From Phycisphaerales bacterium (GTDB lineage Bacteria; Planctomycetota; Phycisphaerae; Sedimentisphaerales; Anaerobacaceae), in assembly GCA_030602885.1 (NCBI GenBank), contig JAUVYV010000003.1:62001-126000 (forward strand): DNA of 64,000 nucleotides, in the 5' to 3' direction. The notes beneath the pieces are model-generated. The model was not told the DNA's origin. It made no database searches and worked only from the letters and a program-made list of their open reading frames with translations. A program made the translations under genes and the position numbers. This document shows, piece by piece, positions 18,008-28,234 of the stretch (position 1 is the first letter of the stretch; each line of letters opens with the position of its first letter).

Positions 18008-19096
18008 TTAGAGATTCTGGAGTCGCTGCTGTCTGTCAGAATCTTTCAGTGCTGCGACAAGCTCGCTCATATCGCCGGCCATTATGCGGTCGAGCGAGTA
18101 GAGGGACAAGTTAATTCTGTGGTCGGTGACGCGGTTCTGAGGGAAGTTGTATGTCCTGATTTTCTGTGACCTGTCGCCAGAGCCAATCATTGTCTTTCTC
18201 TTTGCGTCGCGTTCGGTGCGTTTCTGTCTTTGGTAATGTTCGTAAATTCTGGTTCTCAGGATACGCCATGCTTTTGCGCGGTTCTTATGCTGGCTCTTCT
18301 CGTCCTGCATACTGACGGTGATACCAGTAGGGACATGTTTGAGCTTTATTGCGCTGCTTACCTTGTTGACGTTCTGGCCTCCGGGCCCTCCGGCTCGGCT
18401 GACATGCTCTGTTACATCATTCGGGTCTATTTGCACATCGATCTGGTCGGGCTCGGGCAAAACGGCGACGGTGGCGGCGGAGGTGTGTATTCTGCCCTGC
18501 GATTCGGTTTCGGGAACCCTTTGAACGCGATGTCCGCCCCCTTCATAGCCGAGCTCGGACCAGACGCCGGGTCCTTTGACGGAAAAGATGACTTCTCGAA
18601 AGCCGCCCATTTCGGAAGGACTGAAATCGAGCTGCTCAAGCTTCCACCGCCGGCTGTCGGCGTAACGGACATACATATTGTACAGGTCGTGCGCGAAAAG
18701 GGCCGCCTCCTCACCGCCTGTGCCTGCTCGTATTTCTACAATGATTGAGTCAATCGCTTCATCGTCGGCCATTACCAGTGTGTTTGTGATATCTTCGAGC
18801 AAGGCATTTTTCTTTTGAGTGAGCTGCTGCTTTTCTTCCCGGGCCAGCGACTTCAGTTCGTCATCCGTTTCATTACTTGCGATTATTTGCTCGGCTTCTT
18901 CCATTGCAGCTACTGTTTTTTTGTAGTCGCGGTATTTGGTAACTATAGGTCTGAGCCGGCCCTGGTCTTTGGATAAGGCGATTAGCTTCGCCGGGTCGCG
19001 ATTAGCGGCCGGGTCGGCAATTTGCCTGCCCAGCTCATCGAAACGCTCATCAAGCTCAATGAGCTTGGTCAACAAGGTATCCCTGGCATCAGCCAT
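18008..19096 (-). CDS. prfA: Peptide chain release factor 1
   Basis: [29 protein letters not shown] motif; [15 protein letters not shown]. Confidence 0.97.
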   Translation of the reverse strand: MADARDTLLTKLIELDERFDELGRQIADPAANRDPAKLIALSKDQGRLRPIVTKYRDYKKTVAAMEEAEQIIASNETDDELKSLAREEKQQLTQKKNALLEDITNTLVMADDEAIDSIIVEIRAGTGGEEAALFAHDLYNMYVRYADSRRWKLEQLDFSPSEMGGFREVIFSVKGPGVWSELGYEGGGHRVQRVPETESQGRIHTSAATVAVLPEPDQIDVQIDPNDVTEHVSRAGGPGGQNVNKVSSAIKLKHVPTGITVSMQDEKSQHKNRAKAWRILRTRIYEHYQRQKRTERDAKRKTMIGSGDRSQKIRTYNFPQNRVTDHRINLSLYSLDRIMAGDMSELVAALKDSDRQQRLQNL

Positions 19097-19208
19097 AAGT
19101 ATGTTTCCGCATTACGTGACGTGTTTGTAGGGCCATAGAAAAATCAAAGGCCCCAATTTTGCATCGAACGAACAAAAAGGGAGCCCCAATTATCAGCGAA
19201 CATCTGAG

Positions 19209-19442
19209 CTAATTCTTCTGGTTTTTCTTCTGTTTTTTGAAATAATCCGTGCCGTATTTCTTCTGAAACCGCTCGACGCGTCCTGCCGTATCGACGAATT
19301 TTTGCTTGCCGGTGTAGAAGGGGTGGCAGACGGAGCAGATTTCGGCGTGTATTTCGCCGATGGTGCTGCGGGTTTCGAAGGTATTTCCGCAGCCGCAGTG
19401 AACCACAACTTTCTCATATTTTGGATGTATGCCTTCTTTCAT
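19209..19442 (-). CDS. rpmE: 50S ribosomal protein L31
   Basis: [26 protein letters not shown]...[30 protein letters not shown]. Confidence 0.97.
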   Translation of the reverse strand: MKEGIHPKYEKVVVHCGCGNTFETRSTIGEIHAEICSVCHPFYTGKQKFVDTAGRVERFQKKYGTDYFKKQKKNQKN

Positions 19443-19739
19443 AACGGTTCTCCCAAATGCCAAAAAACGAATTATATCAATAATTCGGGGGACTTCAACA
19501 AAAATTTTCTATATTTGACGCGATATGAAGGCCTTTCAACAATGGTGGGCCCGCATATTTTATGAGACACAGCACAGTAAGACGGCGAGCTCCGGGCGGG
19601 AGCACCGCAGGCGACGGGCCGAAAAAACAGGCTTTTTTTCTGGAAACGTTGAAGCTTTATCGGTTTTTAATCGATAAGACTACTATCTATACTTTAGGTA
19701 GGAGGCCACATCTTATATGTTGGATATGGAGATGCCGTA

Positions 19740-20504
19740 ATGCAGATTCGCTATGTTGTTTCATCAATGGTGTTTTGGGGACGTCAGAGCAGGCTCAGTC
19801 TCGAACAGGAGTGCCAGCTTTTAAAGTCCCTTGGCTTTGGTGTGGAGCTGTGGCCCAACACCGGGGGACTTGACGAGTGCCGTTATGACAGGATCAACTG
19901 GCCCCGGCTCATCGCCGCTACTGAGGGTATGCTCGTATCCATGCGGTCTCGCAATGATAATCCCACTTTGGAGCAGTGGGCCGAACAAATCGAATGTGCG
20001 AAGCTGCTCAACGCCAATATCGTGGCTGACCTGCAGAGCCTCGGCATCCGTCAGGGCAGCGAAATCCACGGGTGGGATTTTGTCGGTGAAGTGGTCAAGA
20101 TCGCCGGCGAGAATGGTGTGAAGCTGTGCCTGGAGACGGGTTCGCTTGATAAAGTGAGACAGGTCGGTGAGAAATTCGACTCTGTGTCGTATTGCCTGGA
20201 CACCGGTTTTGCGAATATCGACCCGCAGTTCAGATTCAGAGAGTATGTGGACGGCCTTGCGGAGAGAGTGGCTCATCTGCACTTGAGCGATAATTTCGGG
20301 ACATCGGATGACCACGAGCCGTTGGGCTGCTGTGCCAGCATTTTACGCGAGGATTGGGACTATCTGCTGAATGCTTTGAACAGGTACGACAACGATATTA
20401 CCGGCGCGCTGGAAATGTCCCCGTGTCCGCCGATTGTGATGATACGCCAGGCGAGCGAATTTCTGTTCGATGATCTCAAATGGCCCAATCGTCCACACGA
20501 ATAG
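19740..20504 (+). CDS. Sugar phosphate isomerase/epimerase (TIM barrel)
   Basis: GVELWPNTGG..., CLETG, YCLDTGFANID, VAHLHLSDNFG. Confidence 0.8.
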   Translation: MQIRYVVSSMVFWGRQSRLSLEQECQLLKSLGFGVELWPNTGGLDECRYDRINWPRLIAATEGMLVSMRSRNDNPTLEQWAEQIECAKLLNANIVADLQSLGIRQGSEIHGWDFVGEVVKIAGENGVKLCLETGSLDKVRQVGEKFDSVSYCLDTGFANIDPQFRFREYVDGLAERVAHLHLSDNFGTSDDHEPLGCCASILREDWDYLLNALNRYDNDITGALEMSPCPPIVMIRQASEFLFDDLKWPNRPHE

Positions 20505-20771
20505 CCTACCCGCAACCAGCCGATATACGACCCGGACAGCAAGATCTGAAACCTGTGACAGCACGGTGAGCTTGCCCCAAACGAGTACGCATATCCAAAA
20601 GCAACGTGAAACGTTCGCCTTTCTCTGCCTTTCGAGTCTCGGCGTTACCGAAGAATTTTGCCTCAAGATTAGTCGGCTTGTGAGAAAAACAGTTGACGAG
20701 GAAGCGTCAATGTTGGATGCTGAATACGGTGTTGCTGTTTCTGTCAAGGAGTTTTGTTGGAGGTACGACTT

Positions 20772-21434
20772 ATGAGAACGGGATGTTTGTGTGCGTTGTT
20801 GGTTTCAGCTCTGGTCTTCTCCGGCTGTGCTGCGGGTGAGGGCGAGAGCCAGGCGAGAGCTGACTTTGACTTTGGCAAGCTGGACAAGGTGGCGGTTGTG
20901 GATGTTTCCGGTGCCGTGGTGGGCGATGCAGCCAAGAATCAGATTGGCGACTTCTTTGTGATGGAGCTGCTAAAGAAAGGATTTGCGCCGGTGGAGCGGG
21001 CACAGGTCCAGACGCTGCTCAAAGAGCAGAAGTTCCAGGTATCGGAGATAACTTCCACTGAGGACGCTGCGCGAGCCGGCAAGATCCTGAATGTTCCGGC
21101 GGTACTGCTGGTCAACATACCGAACTACGATGAAGAGATGTCGATGACGGCAAAGATGATAGACGTCGAGGACGGCAGCATTTTGTGGCTCGGGACCGGT
21201 TCGGGCAGGACGGGCAAGACCCTGGCGACGATATTTGGAGCCGCTGCGGGCGCAGGTGCCGGCGCTGCGGTGGCCGGGGGCGACAGCGGTGACAGAGTTT
21301 TGGGAGGCATCGCAGGCGGTGTATTGGGCGGCGTTGCAGGCAGGGCCTTGACGCCTCAGCAGGCGGAGCAAACCCAGAAGATAATCAAGATGATTTGCAA
21401 GACCTTGCCGTCGAGACTCCAACCCGGCAGATGA
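20772..21434 (+). CDS. Lipoprotein, CsgG-like N-terminal domain with glycine-zipper C-terminus
   Basis: MRTGCLCALLVSALVFSGCAAG lipobox; DKVAVVDVSG...; GAAAGAGAGAAVAGG; ORF extends to 20754. Confidence 0.65.
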   Translation: MRTGCLCALLVSALVFSGCAAGEGESQARADFDFGKLDKVAVVDVSGAVVGDAAKNQIGDFFVMELLKKGFAPVERAQVQTLLKEQKFQVSEITSTEDAARAGKILNVPAVLLVNIPNYDEEMSMTAKMIDVEDGSILWLGTGSGRTGKTLATIFGAAAGAGAGAAVAGGDSGDRVLGGIAGGVLGGVAGRALTPQQAEQTQKIIKMICKTLPSRLQPGR

Positions 21435-21463
21435 ACTGTTTTGCTATAGTTATCAAGCGGCCG

Positions 21464-21874
21464 CTAAAAGCCGTATACAGGTCTTAACTCGTCCTGGGTC
21501 GGCAGGTGGTCGTAGTATTCGCCTCTGGGGCCGACATAACCGGTGCCCTGCCTTTTGAGTTTGACCGGAGTCACCGAACCATTGCTGTTGGTAATGTTGA
21601 CCGTGACGGTGTCCGCCTGCTGAGAATACGTACCGGACTGGGCTTCAGCTTCCTTCTTGTCCTGTTCGTTTCCGATGATGTAGCCTGCCCCGCCACCAAC
21701 AGCAGCACCGATAAGTGTTCCTTCGGTATCTCCGCCTATGGCCTGGCCCGCCAGGGCACCAACACCGGCCCCGATGAGACCGCCTGTTTTTGCGTCGCTT
21801 TCACAACCCGCCGAAAACACCAGGATAGTGCCGGCAAGAAGTGCGGCAGGAATTGTCATCCAACTTCTGTACAT
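21464..21874 (-). CDS. Glycine-zipper lipoprotein
   Basis: FSAGCESDAKTGGLIGAGVGALAGQAIGGDTEGTLIGAAVGGGAGYIIG. Confidence 0.8.
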   Translation of the reverse strand: MYRSWMTIPAALLAGTILVFSAGCESDAKTGGLIGAGVGALAGQAIGGDTEGTLIGAAVGGGAGYIIGNEQDKKEAEAQSGTYSQQADTVTVNITNSNGSVTPVKLKRQGTGYVGPRGEYYDHLPTQDELRPVYGF

Positions 21875-22288
21875 AGCTAACCTCCATCAAATAATCATTG
21901 TCAAATGTCTCACACTCACATCATATATCGGCGTATCTGTGTCTTGCTCATCATTCTTGTTTCCAGAAGGCGGCGACGAACCATCTGCTGTTCTTACGTC
22001 TGGCGAAAGCGGCAGGTTCGCCGATTCTGCCGCCCTGCAATACGCTTGTTTCATCACACACAGACGGAATTCGCTTTATTATCTCGATCACAGGGCTTGA
22101 GCCGGTCGGTGCCAAAACCATTCGGGAAGAGCTTCCTGCCGGGCGGCGGGAAGATGCGCGAACGGCATTATGACGCCCTTGTAATGATTGACGGCTTCGG
22201 ATTTTACCGCCGCAGGGGATGTCGTTCCTTTCGGTTTCGATATGCCTTTGGCACCCTCTGTGCAAAGGCGCAGGAGGAGACAAGCCAA

Positions 22289-23590
22289 TCAAATAAGCTG
22301 TGTTTTCCCGGGCACGGCTACGGGTCTAACGGGCAGGTCACCAAATTCATATTTAGGCGGTGTCAAATCCAGTTTCGATGCCTTCATCACCCAGTCCCAC
22401 TTGAGTTCTCTTCCTGTATAGGCACTCATCCGTCCTAATATTCCGGCCATCGTGCTTTCGGCGACTCGCTTGCCCTCGTTGAGGCCCTTGCCGTCCTGAA
22501 TGCTCTTGATCAGGTCGATGTGTTCGAGTACGTACGGGTTTGCATTGTTGCCCTCACACTTATATGCATTCTCTCCTTCTATCCAGCCATTTGTCTCGTC
22601 GGTATAGCATGTCCCCTTCGTGCCGATGAGGAACTCGGAGACCCTGTCGCTGCAGCCGTTGATTTGCCTGGCCATGCTGGTGACGCGAACTCCGTTGGCA
22701 TATTCGTACTCTACAGCAAAGTGGTCCCATATATTGCCCTCCTTGCGGACGGCCCTGCCGCCCATACCGAGTGCCTTGACCGGATTGGCGCCGAGCGCCC
22801 ATTTCATAATATCGAGGTTGTGAACATGCTGTTCAACGTAATGGTCGCCGCTGGTCCATACATACCAGGGCCAGTTGCGGCACTGACCCTCCATCTCGTT
22901 GCTATACTCGCTCGGCTCATACCACTTCCAGTACCCCTTCATGTCTCCGCCGCACCAGTACGCATAGGCGCTCTTAATCTCGCCGATGGCGCCGTCGCGC
23001 ACTCTCTTCATAATCTCGATGTAATGCTTCTGGTGTCTTCTTTGAGTACCTGCCACTATCGCCAGGCCTTTTTGTCTGGCCAGTTCCGATGTTTCTATCA
23101 GCGAACGGATGCCGATCGGGTCAACGCCAGCGGGCTTTTCCATGAAGACATGTTTGCCCGCCTCGATTGCCGCCTTTATATGCTGCCCCCGCCAGTGGGG
23201 CGGTGTTGCATGGATAATCATATCGACATCCGATGCTATTACCTTCTTATATGCATCGAAGCCAACAAAAATCGTATCCCTAGTGGCCTTGAATCGGTCG
23301 CCAAGGACCTGTCTTAGTTTGTCACCGGAATCGCGCATTCGGTCCTTAAACAAATCTCCCATGGCAACCAGCTCAACATCTTTTACGCCCTTGGCGCAGT
23401 CTTCCATAGCGCCGGTGCCTCTGCCGCCACAGCCAATCAAACCGATGCGTATCTTGCCCGAACCCGATGCAAAGACCCTGCTTGCGCCTGAGCCCAGAGC
23501 CGCCAGGGACACTGCTGTGGATGTCTTGATAAAGTCTCTGCGGGAAAGCTCGTCACTTCTGCGGTTGTCTTTGGTACCCATTACTATCAC
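22289..23590 (-). CDS. Gfo/Idh/MocA family oxidoreductase with Tat-type signal
   Basis: SRRDFIKTSTAVSLAALGSGA; IRIGLIGCGGRGTG; KHVFMEKPAGVD. Confidence 0.9.
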   Translation of the reverse strand: MIVMGTKDNRRSDELSRRDFIKTSTAVSLAALGSGASRVFASGSGKIRIGLIGCGGRGTGAMEDCAKGVKDVELVAMGDLFKDRMRDSGDKLRQVLGDRFKATRDTIFVGFDAYKKVIASDVDMIIHATPPHWRGQHIKAAIEAGKHVFMEKPAGVDPIGIRSLIETSELARQKGLAIVAGTQRRHQKHYIEIMKRVRDGAIGEIKSAYAYWCGGDMKGYWKWYEPSEYSNEMEGQCRNWPWYVWTSGDHYVEQHVHNLDIMKWALGANPVKALGMGGRAVRKEGNIWDHFAVEYEYANGVRVTSMARQINGCSDRVSEFLIGTKGTCYTDETNGWIEGENAYKCEGNNANPYVLEHIDLIKSIQDGKGLNEGKRVAESTMAGILGRMSAYTGRELKWDWVMKASKLDLTPPKYEFGDLPVRPVAVPGKTQLI

Positions 23591-23636
23591 CTTTCAATTA
23601 CTTGCTGTTATCTACTGCCACAGTTGAGTGAACGTA

Positions 23637-24548
23637 CTAAAAGTCGTCGCACCAGCGATAGGCCTTGATAAGCGCCTTTTCACCTTCTTTACCCGGCTTG
23701 CTTTTGCCGTGCTCCATACACAATACGCCCTTGTAGCCTTTCTTGTGCAGGTGCTTAAAGATGTTGCGATAGTTGATTTCGCCGGTGGTCGGCTCTTTTC
23801 TGCCGGGGTTGTCGCCGACGTGGAAAGCACCAATTTTGTCGTACGCCATGTCGATATTCGGAATCAGGTTGCCCTCGGTAATCTGTTGATGATAGAGGTC
23901 ATTGACCATCTTGCAGTAATCGCTGCCCACCGCTTTGCATATCTGGTATGCCTGAGCTATTTTATGCAGGAACATTTGCGGATGGTCGGTCCAGTTGTTT
24001 AGCGGCTCGACCAGAACAGTGAAGCCCGCTGGCTCAGCTACCTCGCAGCAGTACTTGAGGTTATCAACCATGTTGGCTGTCTGGTATCCCCATTCCAGAT
24101 TCGTCGCATATACCCCGGGTGCATATACTGCGTACATACAGCCGGTTCGCTTGCCCACGTCGATGGCCGCTTTCGTCCTTCTGATAAACATCTCACGCAG
24201 GGACTTGTCCTTGAGAACAAAAGTCGGCTTGCTGAACTCGGCATAGGCGACGAAAGGCCCCATTGCCAGGCCCAACCTTTTGCACTCAGCCGCAATTTTG
24301 TCCTGCAGCTCTTTGGGTTTGTTAGGCAGCCCGTTATCGAACATCGCCGTAAAACCCGTATCCGCCATAAACTTCAATTGGTCGATCAGGTCCTTGCCTG
24401 CGTGACCCTCGAACATGCCGAAATAGGGGCCATAGCCGAGTTTGAACTTGCCGCCTGAAGATGCGGCTTGGGTTTTCGAAGCAGCCACCGACGAAATCGC
24501 CACCGCACCGGCTGCCAATGATGTGGAGATGAATGTTCTGCGATCCAT
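23637..24548 (-). CDS. Hydroxypyruvate isomerase-like TIM-barrel protein, Tat-type signal
   Basis: MDRRTFISTSLAAGAVAISSVAAS; LVEPLNNWTDHPQMF; GAFHVGDNPGRKEPTTGEINYRNIF. Confidence 0.85.
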   Translation of the reverse strand: MDRRTFISTSLAAGAVAISSVAASKTQAASSGGKFKLGYGPYFGMFEGHAGKDLIDQLKFMADTGFTAMFDNGLPNKPKELQDKIAAECKRLGLAMGPFVAYAEFSKPTFVLKDKSLREMFIRRTKAAIDVGKRTGCMYAVYAPGVYATNLEWGYQTANMVDNLKYCCEVAEPAGFTVLVEPLNNWTDHPQMFLHKIAQAYQICKAVGSDYCKMVNDLYHQQITEGNLIPNIDMAYDKIGAFHVGDNPGRKEPTTGEINYRNIFKHLHKKGYKGVLCMEHGKSKPGKEGEKALIKAYRWCDDF

Positions 24549-24713
24549 TGAGTTACCTCCTTATGTCAAAAATGCCGGAATTGTTTTGTTAAATGACACA
24601 TAACTTTAGACGGTCTTTTACCACTTGGGAGGCGCCATATCAAGAGGGGACGAGATTTTTCTTTTGGACTTTTCACGCTTTTTCCGTATTATCATTCTCG
24701 GGAAAGAAGACGT

Positions 24714-24971
24714 ATGTTCCGAGGTTCTGGTATGATACGGCTTGTCGAACAGAATATTGAAGCGGTCAGGGAACTCAGGAGCGACCTGGATTTTCTGGTT
24801 GAATTTAAGCCGCTTAAGGAAGGTGAATATGCCAACGCCTATTTTGGCTTGCTCGAAGCGATTGAGGATCTGTTTGACAGACACGTTGATTTGGTGATGC
24901 CCCGTGCTGTAACGAACCGCTATTTTCTTGAGGCAATCAACAGCAGTCGAGAGGTACTGTATGCGGCTTGA
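24714..24971 (+). CDS. MNT-type nucleotidyltransferase-like antitoxin lacking the GS motif
   Basis: RSDLDFLVEF...LLEAIEDLFDRHVDLVMPRAVTNRYFLEAINSSREVLYAA; no upstream hFGS segment. Confidence 0.7.
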   Translation: MFRGSGMIRLVEQNIEAVRELRSDLDFLVEFKPLKEGEYANAYFGLLEAIEDLFDRHVDLVMPRAVTNRYFLEAINSSREVLYAA

Positions 24972-25305
24972 GAGCAAAAAACTTCCGGAGGATATTCGGC
25001 AGTCAGCTCAACAGACACTTAAATTCACTGCAAACAAGACACTAAGCGGATACTGTGACGATCCTATGCTGAAAAGCGCTGTCGAGAGGCAGTTTGAGAT
25101 AGTCGGCGAAGCATTGAAACGACTCGCAAAAACAGAGCCTGAAGTGGTGGAGCAAATTAGCCGCTATAAACGTATCATCTCTTTTCGTAACATTCTGATT
25201 CACGGATATGATGTTGTTGAAGACATCGTGGTCTGGGATGTTATAAGAAAAGACTTGCCGGTGCTGTTCGAGCAGGTAAATGCGCTGCTGGGCGGCAGCA
25301 ACTGA
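24960..25305 (+). CDS. HepT-like (DUF86) HEPN toxin
   Basis: KSAVERQFEIVGEALKRLAK...YKRIISFRNILIHGYDVV with RX4H motif (RNILIH); start at MRLESKKL overlaps MNT stop. Confidence 0.85.
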
Positions 25306-25410
25306 GACGACACGCCGCGACTATGTACTGCTTCTGACAAGAAGCGAATAAATAACCATTCAGTGAACCAGCGGACTCCGTGTTGACTACTCTTCGTGAG
25401 ACGTGCAATT

Positions 25411-26826
25411 ATGAATAAGGTCTTTTTTGAAAACAAGAGCGTACTGGTGATGGGTCTGGGTAGGTTCGGCGGGGGTGCGGATGTTGTAAGCTTTTTGTGC
25501 CGGGCCGGCGCGAAGGTGACAGTTACCGATTTGTCTGCCCCTGAGCGGCTTGCAGATTCGATGAGTCGGCTTGAGGAGCTTGCAGGCGTTGAATACCGTT
25601 TGGACTCGCATAACAGGGACGATTTTGAGCGAACAGACGTTCTGGTGGTCAATCCTGCGGTTAAGCCCAACAATGAGTATGTTCAGATTGCGCGTAGTGC
25701 CGGCGCGCTCGTCACTTCGCAGATAGAGATATTCTTCGAGCTTTGCCCCGCAAGAATCATCGGCATCACGGGAGCCAACGGCAAGAGTACGACAGCGGCG
25801 TTGACGGCACACCTTTTGAGGGGCAGATACCAGCAGCCAGCCACGGGTCACGAGTCACGAGTCACGAGTCACGAGAGTGTTTGGCTGAGCGGCAACATCG
25901 GCAATGAGCCGCTGCTGACCATACTCGACGAAATCAAAGGCGGCGACCTGGTTGTGCTCGAGCTGTCGAGTTTTCAGATTGAGCAATTGGCTCCAACCAA
26001 CAAGGTGCCGCACGTAGCGCTGCTTACGAATCTTACGCCCAATCATCTGGACCGGTACGGGACATTCGAGGCATATTGCCGGTCGAAAGAGCCCCTTTTT
26101 CAATACCAGAAACTCGATGAGCGTAACCCTGCCGTTTCAATATTCAATGCGGAGGACGAGATTGGCTGTGAGTGGTTTGACAGGTACAGCAGGGAACGTG
26201 GCAGGAGTTGCATGAAATTCTCAGCGGATGAGTTGAGCGGCGGGATTCGCAGCAGGTTTGCTTTGCCGGGAAAGGCGAATCTATCCAACTTGGCTGCTGC
26301 TGTCTGCATTGCGGGTTATTTTGGGGTAGATGAGGGACACATAAGCGATTGTTTGCCGAGCTTTAAGGCACTGCCGCATCGGCTTGAACCGGTTGGAGAG
26401 ACTGAGGGCGTGCGGTGGTACAACGATTCGAAGGCGACGACGCCGCTAAGCGCGATTGCGGCGCTGGAGGCGTTTGAGCAGCCGGTGATTATTATTGCAG
26501 GCGGGTATGACAAGGGGATTTCGTTCGATGAGCTGGGCAAAAGGATAGCGCAGCGGGCCAGGGCCGCCGTTCTGATAGGGCAAACCGCCGAAAAAATTGC
26601 AGGTGCGATTGAAAAGAAGTTAGCCACAAAGGACACAGAGAGGGTCATAAAAGTTGAGGTTGTCGGTTCACTTAATGATGCGGTTGATTCAGCCGGCAAG
26701 CTTGCTGTCAGGGGTGATGTCGTTTTGCTCAGTCCTGCCTGTGCAAGCTATGATATGTTTGACAATTTCGAACAGCGTGGACAGGAGTTTGCGGAGTTGG
26801 TGCGGGCGAAGCAGCGGCCGTTATAA
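25411..26826 (+). CDS. murD: UDP-N-acetylmuramoylalanine--D-glutamate ligase
   Basis: RIIGITGANGKSTTAALTAHLL; LSSFQIEQL; LTNLTPNHLDRYGTFEAYCRSK; WYNDSKATTPLSAIAALEAF. Confidence 0.95.
   Translation: MNKVFFENKSVLVMGLGRFGGGADVVSFLCRAGAKVTVTDLSAPERLADSMSRLEELAGVEYRLDSHNRDDFERTDVLVVNPAVKPNNEYVQIARSAGALVTSQIEIFFELCPARIIGITGANGKSTTAALTAHLLRGRYQQPATGHESRVTSHESVWLSGNIGNEPLLTILDEIKGGDLVVLELSSFQIEQLAPTNKVPHVALLTNLTPNHLDRYGTFEAYCRSKEPLFQYQKLDERNPAVSIFNAEDEIGCEWFDRYSRERGRSCMKFSADELSGGIRSRFALPGKANLSNLAAAVCIAGYFGVDEGHISDCLPSFKALPHRLEPVGETEGVRWYNDSKATTPLSAIAALEAFEQPVIIIAGGYDKGISFDELGKRIAQRARAAVLIGQTAEKIAGAIEKKLATKDTERVIKVEVVGSLNDAVDSAGKLAVRGDVVLLSPACASYDMFDNFEQRGQEFAELVRAKQRPL
25847..25874. repeat. Four perfect tandem copies of GTCACGA inside murD
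   Basis: GTCACGAGTCACGAGTCACGAGTCACGA, read in frame as ...GHESRVTSHES... Confidence 0.95.
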
Positions 26827-27045
26827 GGACGTTGGGCCGTGGGGCGGAGAAAATCACAATAAATTTTTCATTATCATTTCCTATAAAGATCGGCCTCTGT
26901 GAATAGGGGGCTTTGGTCTTTTCATCTCGCTGGCGGCGTTTACCGGGTGTTGAGAGAGGTATCGCGGTCTAATCGGGCAGGGCCGGAGCCGGCGACGGTC
27001 TCTAAAGCGGGGCTTTGAAGCGGTCGATTCTGAGGGTGTGAATGT

Positions 27046-27462
27046 GTGAAGATTTTGAGGGGCCGGCAAATGGAAAACACGCTCGAGCGAAGAAGGGAAA
27101 AACGGCTGAGGTATCACTGGCCCATCTGGTTTGCCGAGGACTTTAACGCAGTGCTCTCTCAGGGTCAAATGGTCGATGTCTGCAGTGAAGGAGCGGCGTT
27201 TACGTGTCGTGCCGACAGTAGCTGCCCGTATCCCGGTCAACAGTTGACGGCCCGATTCAACGTGCCGCGTTACGGGCCCGACGAATCGTTTGACGTGGCT
27301 GATTTTATCCGCTCCGGTCACATCTGCCGGGTGGAGCATGTCAACGGCCATTTGCGGCGAGTTGCGATACGATTCTTCGAGCCGCTGCCTTTCAAGCCGG
27401 GTGAGCAGGAAGAGAATCAATTCGAAACGCAGGAAGACCTTGATGCAATGGCGGTCTGCTGA
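27046..27462 (+). CDS. PilZ-domain protein
   Basis: MENTLERRREKRLRYHWPIWF...GQMVDVCSEGAAFTC. Confidence 0.75.
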   Translation: MKILRGRQMENTLERRREKRLRYHWPIWFAEDFNAVLSQGQMVDVCSEGAAFTCRADSSCPYPGQQLTARFNVPRYGPDESFDVADFIRSGHICRVEHVNGHLRRVAIRFFEPLPFKPGEQEENQFETQEDLDAMAVC

Positions 27463-27615
27463 TTGCACGTCCTGCGGTTTTTTGAGTATTTGAACACCCT
27501 GCCACTTTCGCTATCAGCGTTTTGCGCACCGCGCTGAAGGTCCATCTCTCTGTTTTAAGGTTGGCCCGAGCGATTTTTGATTTTCAATTTTGGGTTTTGG
27601 CCTTAATATAGCTGC

Positions 27616-28158
27616 ATGCTTGAGAAGGGATTAGTACAGATTTATACCGGCGACGGCAAGGGCAAGACCACGGCAGCGTTCGGGCTTGCGCTGCGGGCGG
27701 CAGGACAGGGAAACAAGGTTCTTATCTATCAGTTCCTAAAACCACCATCACTCGATATCGGTGAGCGCTTCGCCCTGCAGTTAGGCGCGGTCCGCATCAG
27801 GGTAGAGGCCCTCGACGTGCCCTGGGACATGTCAAAGTCGCCCGGCGACGAAAAGGCGGTTGCCCGGACTCGAGTTGCAGTCAGCAAGGTTCTTGAGCGG
27901 CTCGCCGAAACCGCCGAGAAGAGGTTCTACGACGTCATAATCCTGGATGAGATTGTCTATTGCCTTTCGAAAGGACTGACGACCATCGACGAAATCAAAC
28001 GCCTCATCAGCAGAAGAGACAGCCGTGTTGAGATTGTCATGACCGGAAGAGACGCTCCGCAGGAGCTCATCGCGCTTGCGGACCTCGTGACCGAGATGAA
28101 CAGCATCAAGCATCCCTTCGACTCCGGATTCAGCGCCCGCCGAGGCATCGACTATTGA
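27616..28158 (+). CDS. cobO: Cob(I)yrinic acid a,c-diamide adenosyltransferase
   Basis: GLVQIYTGDGKGKTTAAFGLALRAAGQGNKVLIYQFLK; FYDVIILDEIVYCL; VMTGRDAPQELIALADLVTEM. Confidence 0.93.
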   Translation: MLEKGLVQIYTGDGKGKTTAAFGLALRAAGQGNKVLIYQFLKPPSLDIGERFALQLGAVRIRVEALDVPWDMSKSPGDEKAVARTRVAVSKVLERLAETAEKRFYDVIILDEIVYCLSKGLTTIDEIKRLISRRDSRVEIVMTGRDAPQELIALADLVTEMNSIKHPFDSGFSARRGIDY

Positions 28159-28234
28159 CATTTTTCTCTCGTCGGATATCCTGTCTATATGAAACACCTA
28201 AGCTCAATGGGCTTTTAAAACGAAAGGACCAAAT

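Noticed and set aside
21951-22292. ORF downstream of the Gfo/Idh gene
   Set aside because: Non-ATG start overlapping the upstream stop and no recognisable domain; I could not tell real coding from degenerate sequence, so not listed.
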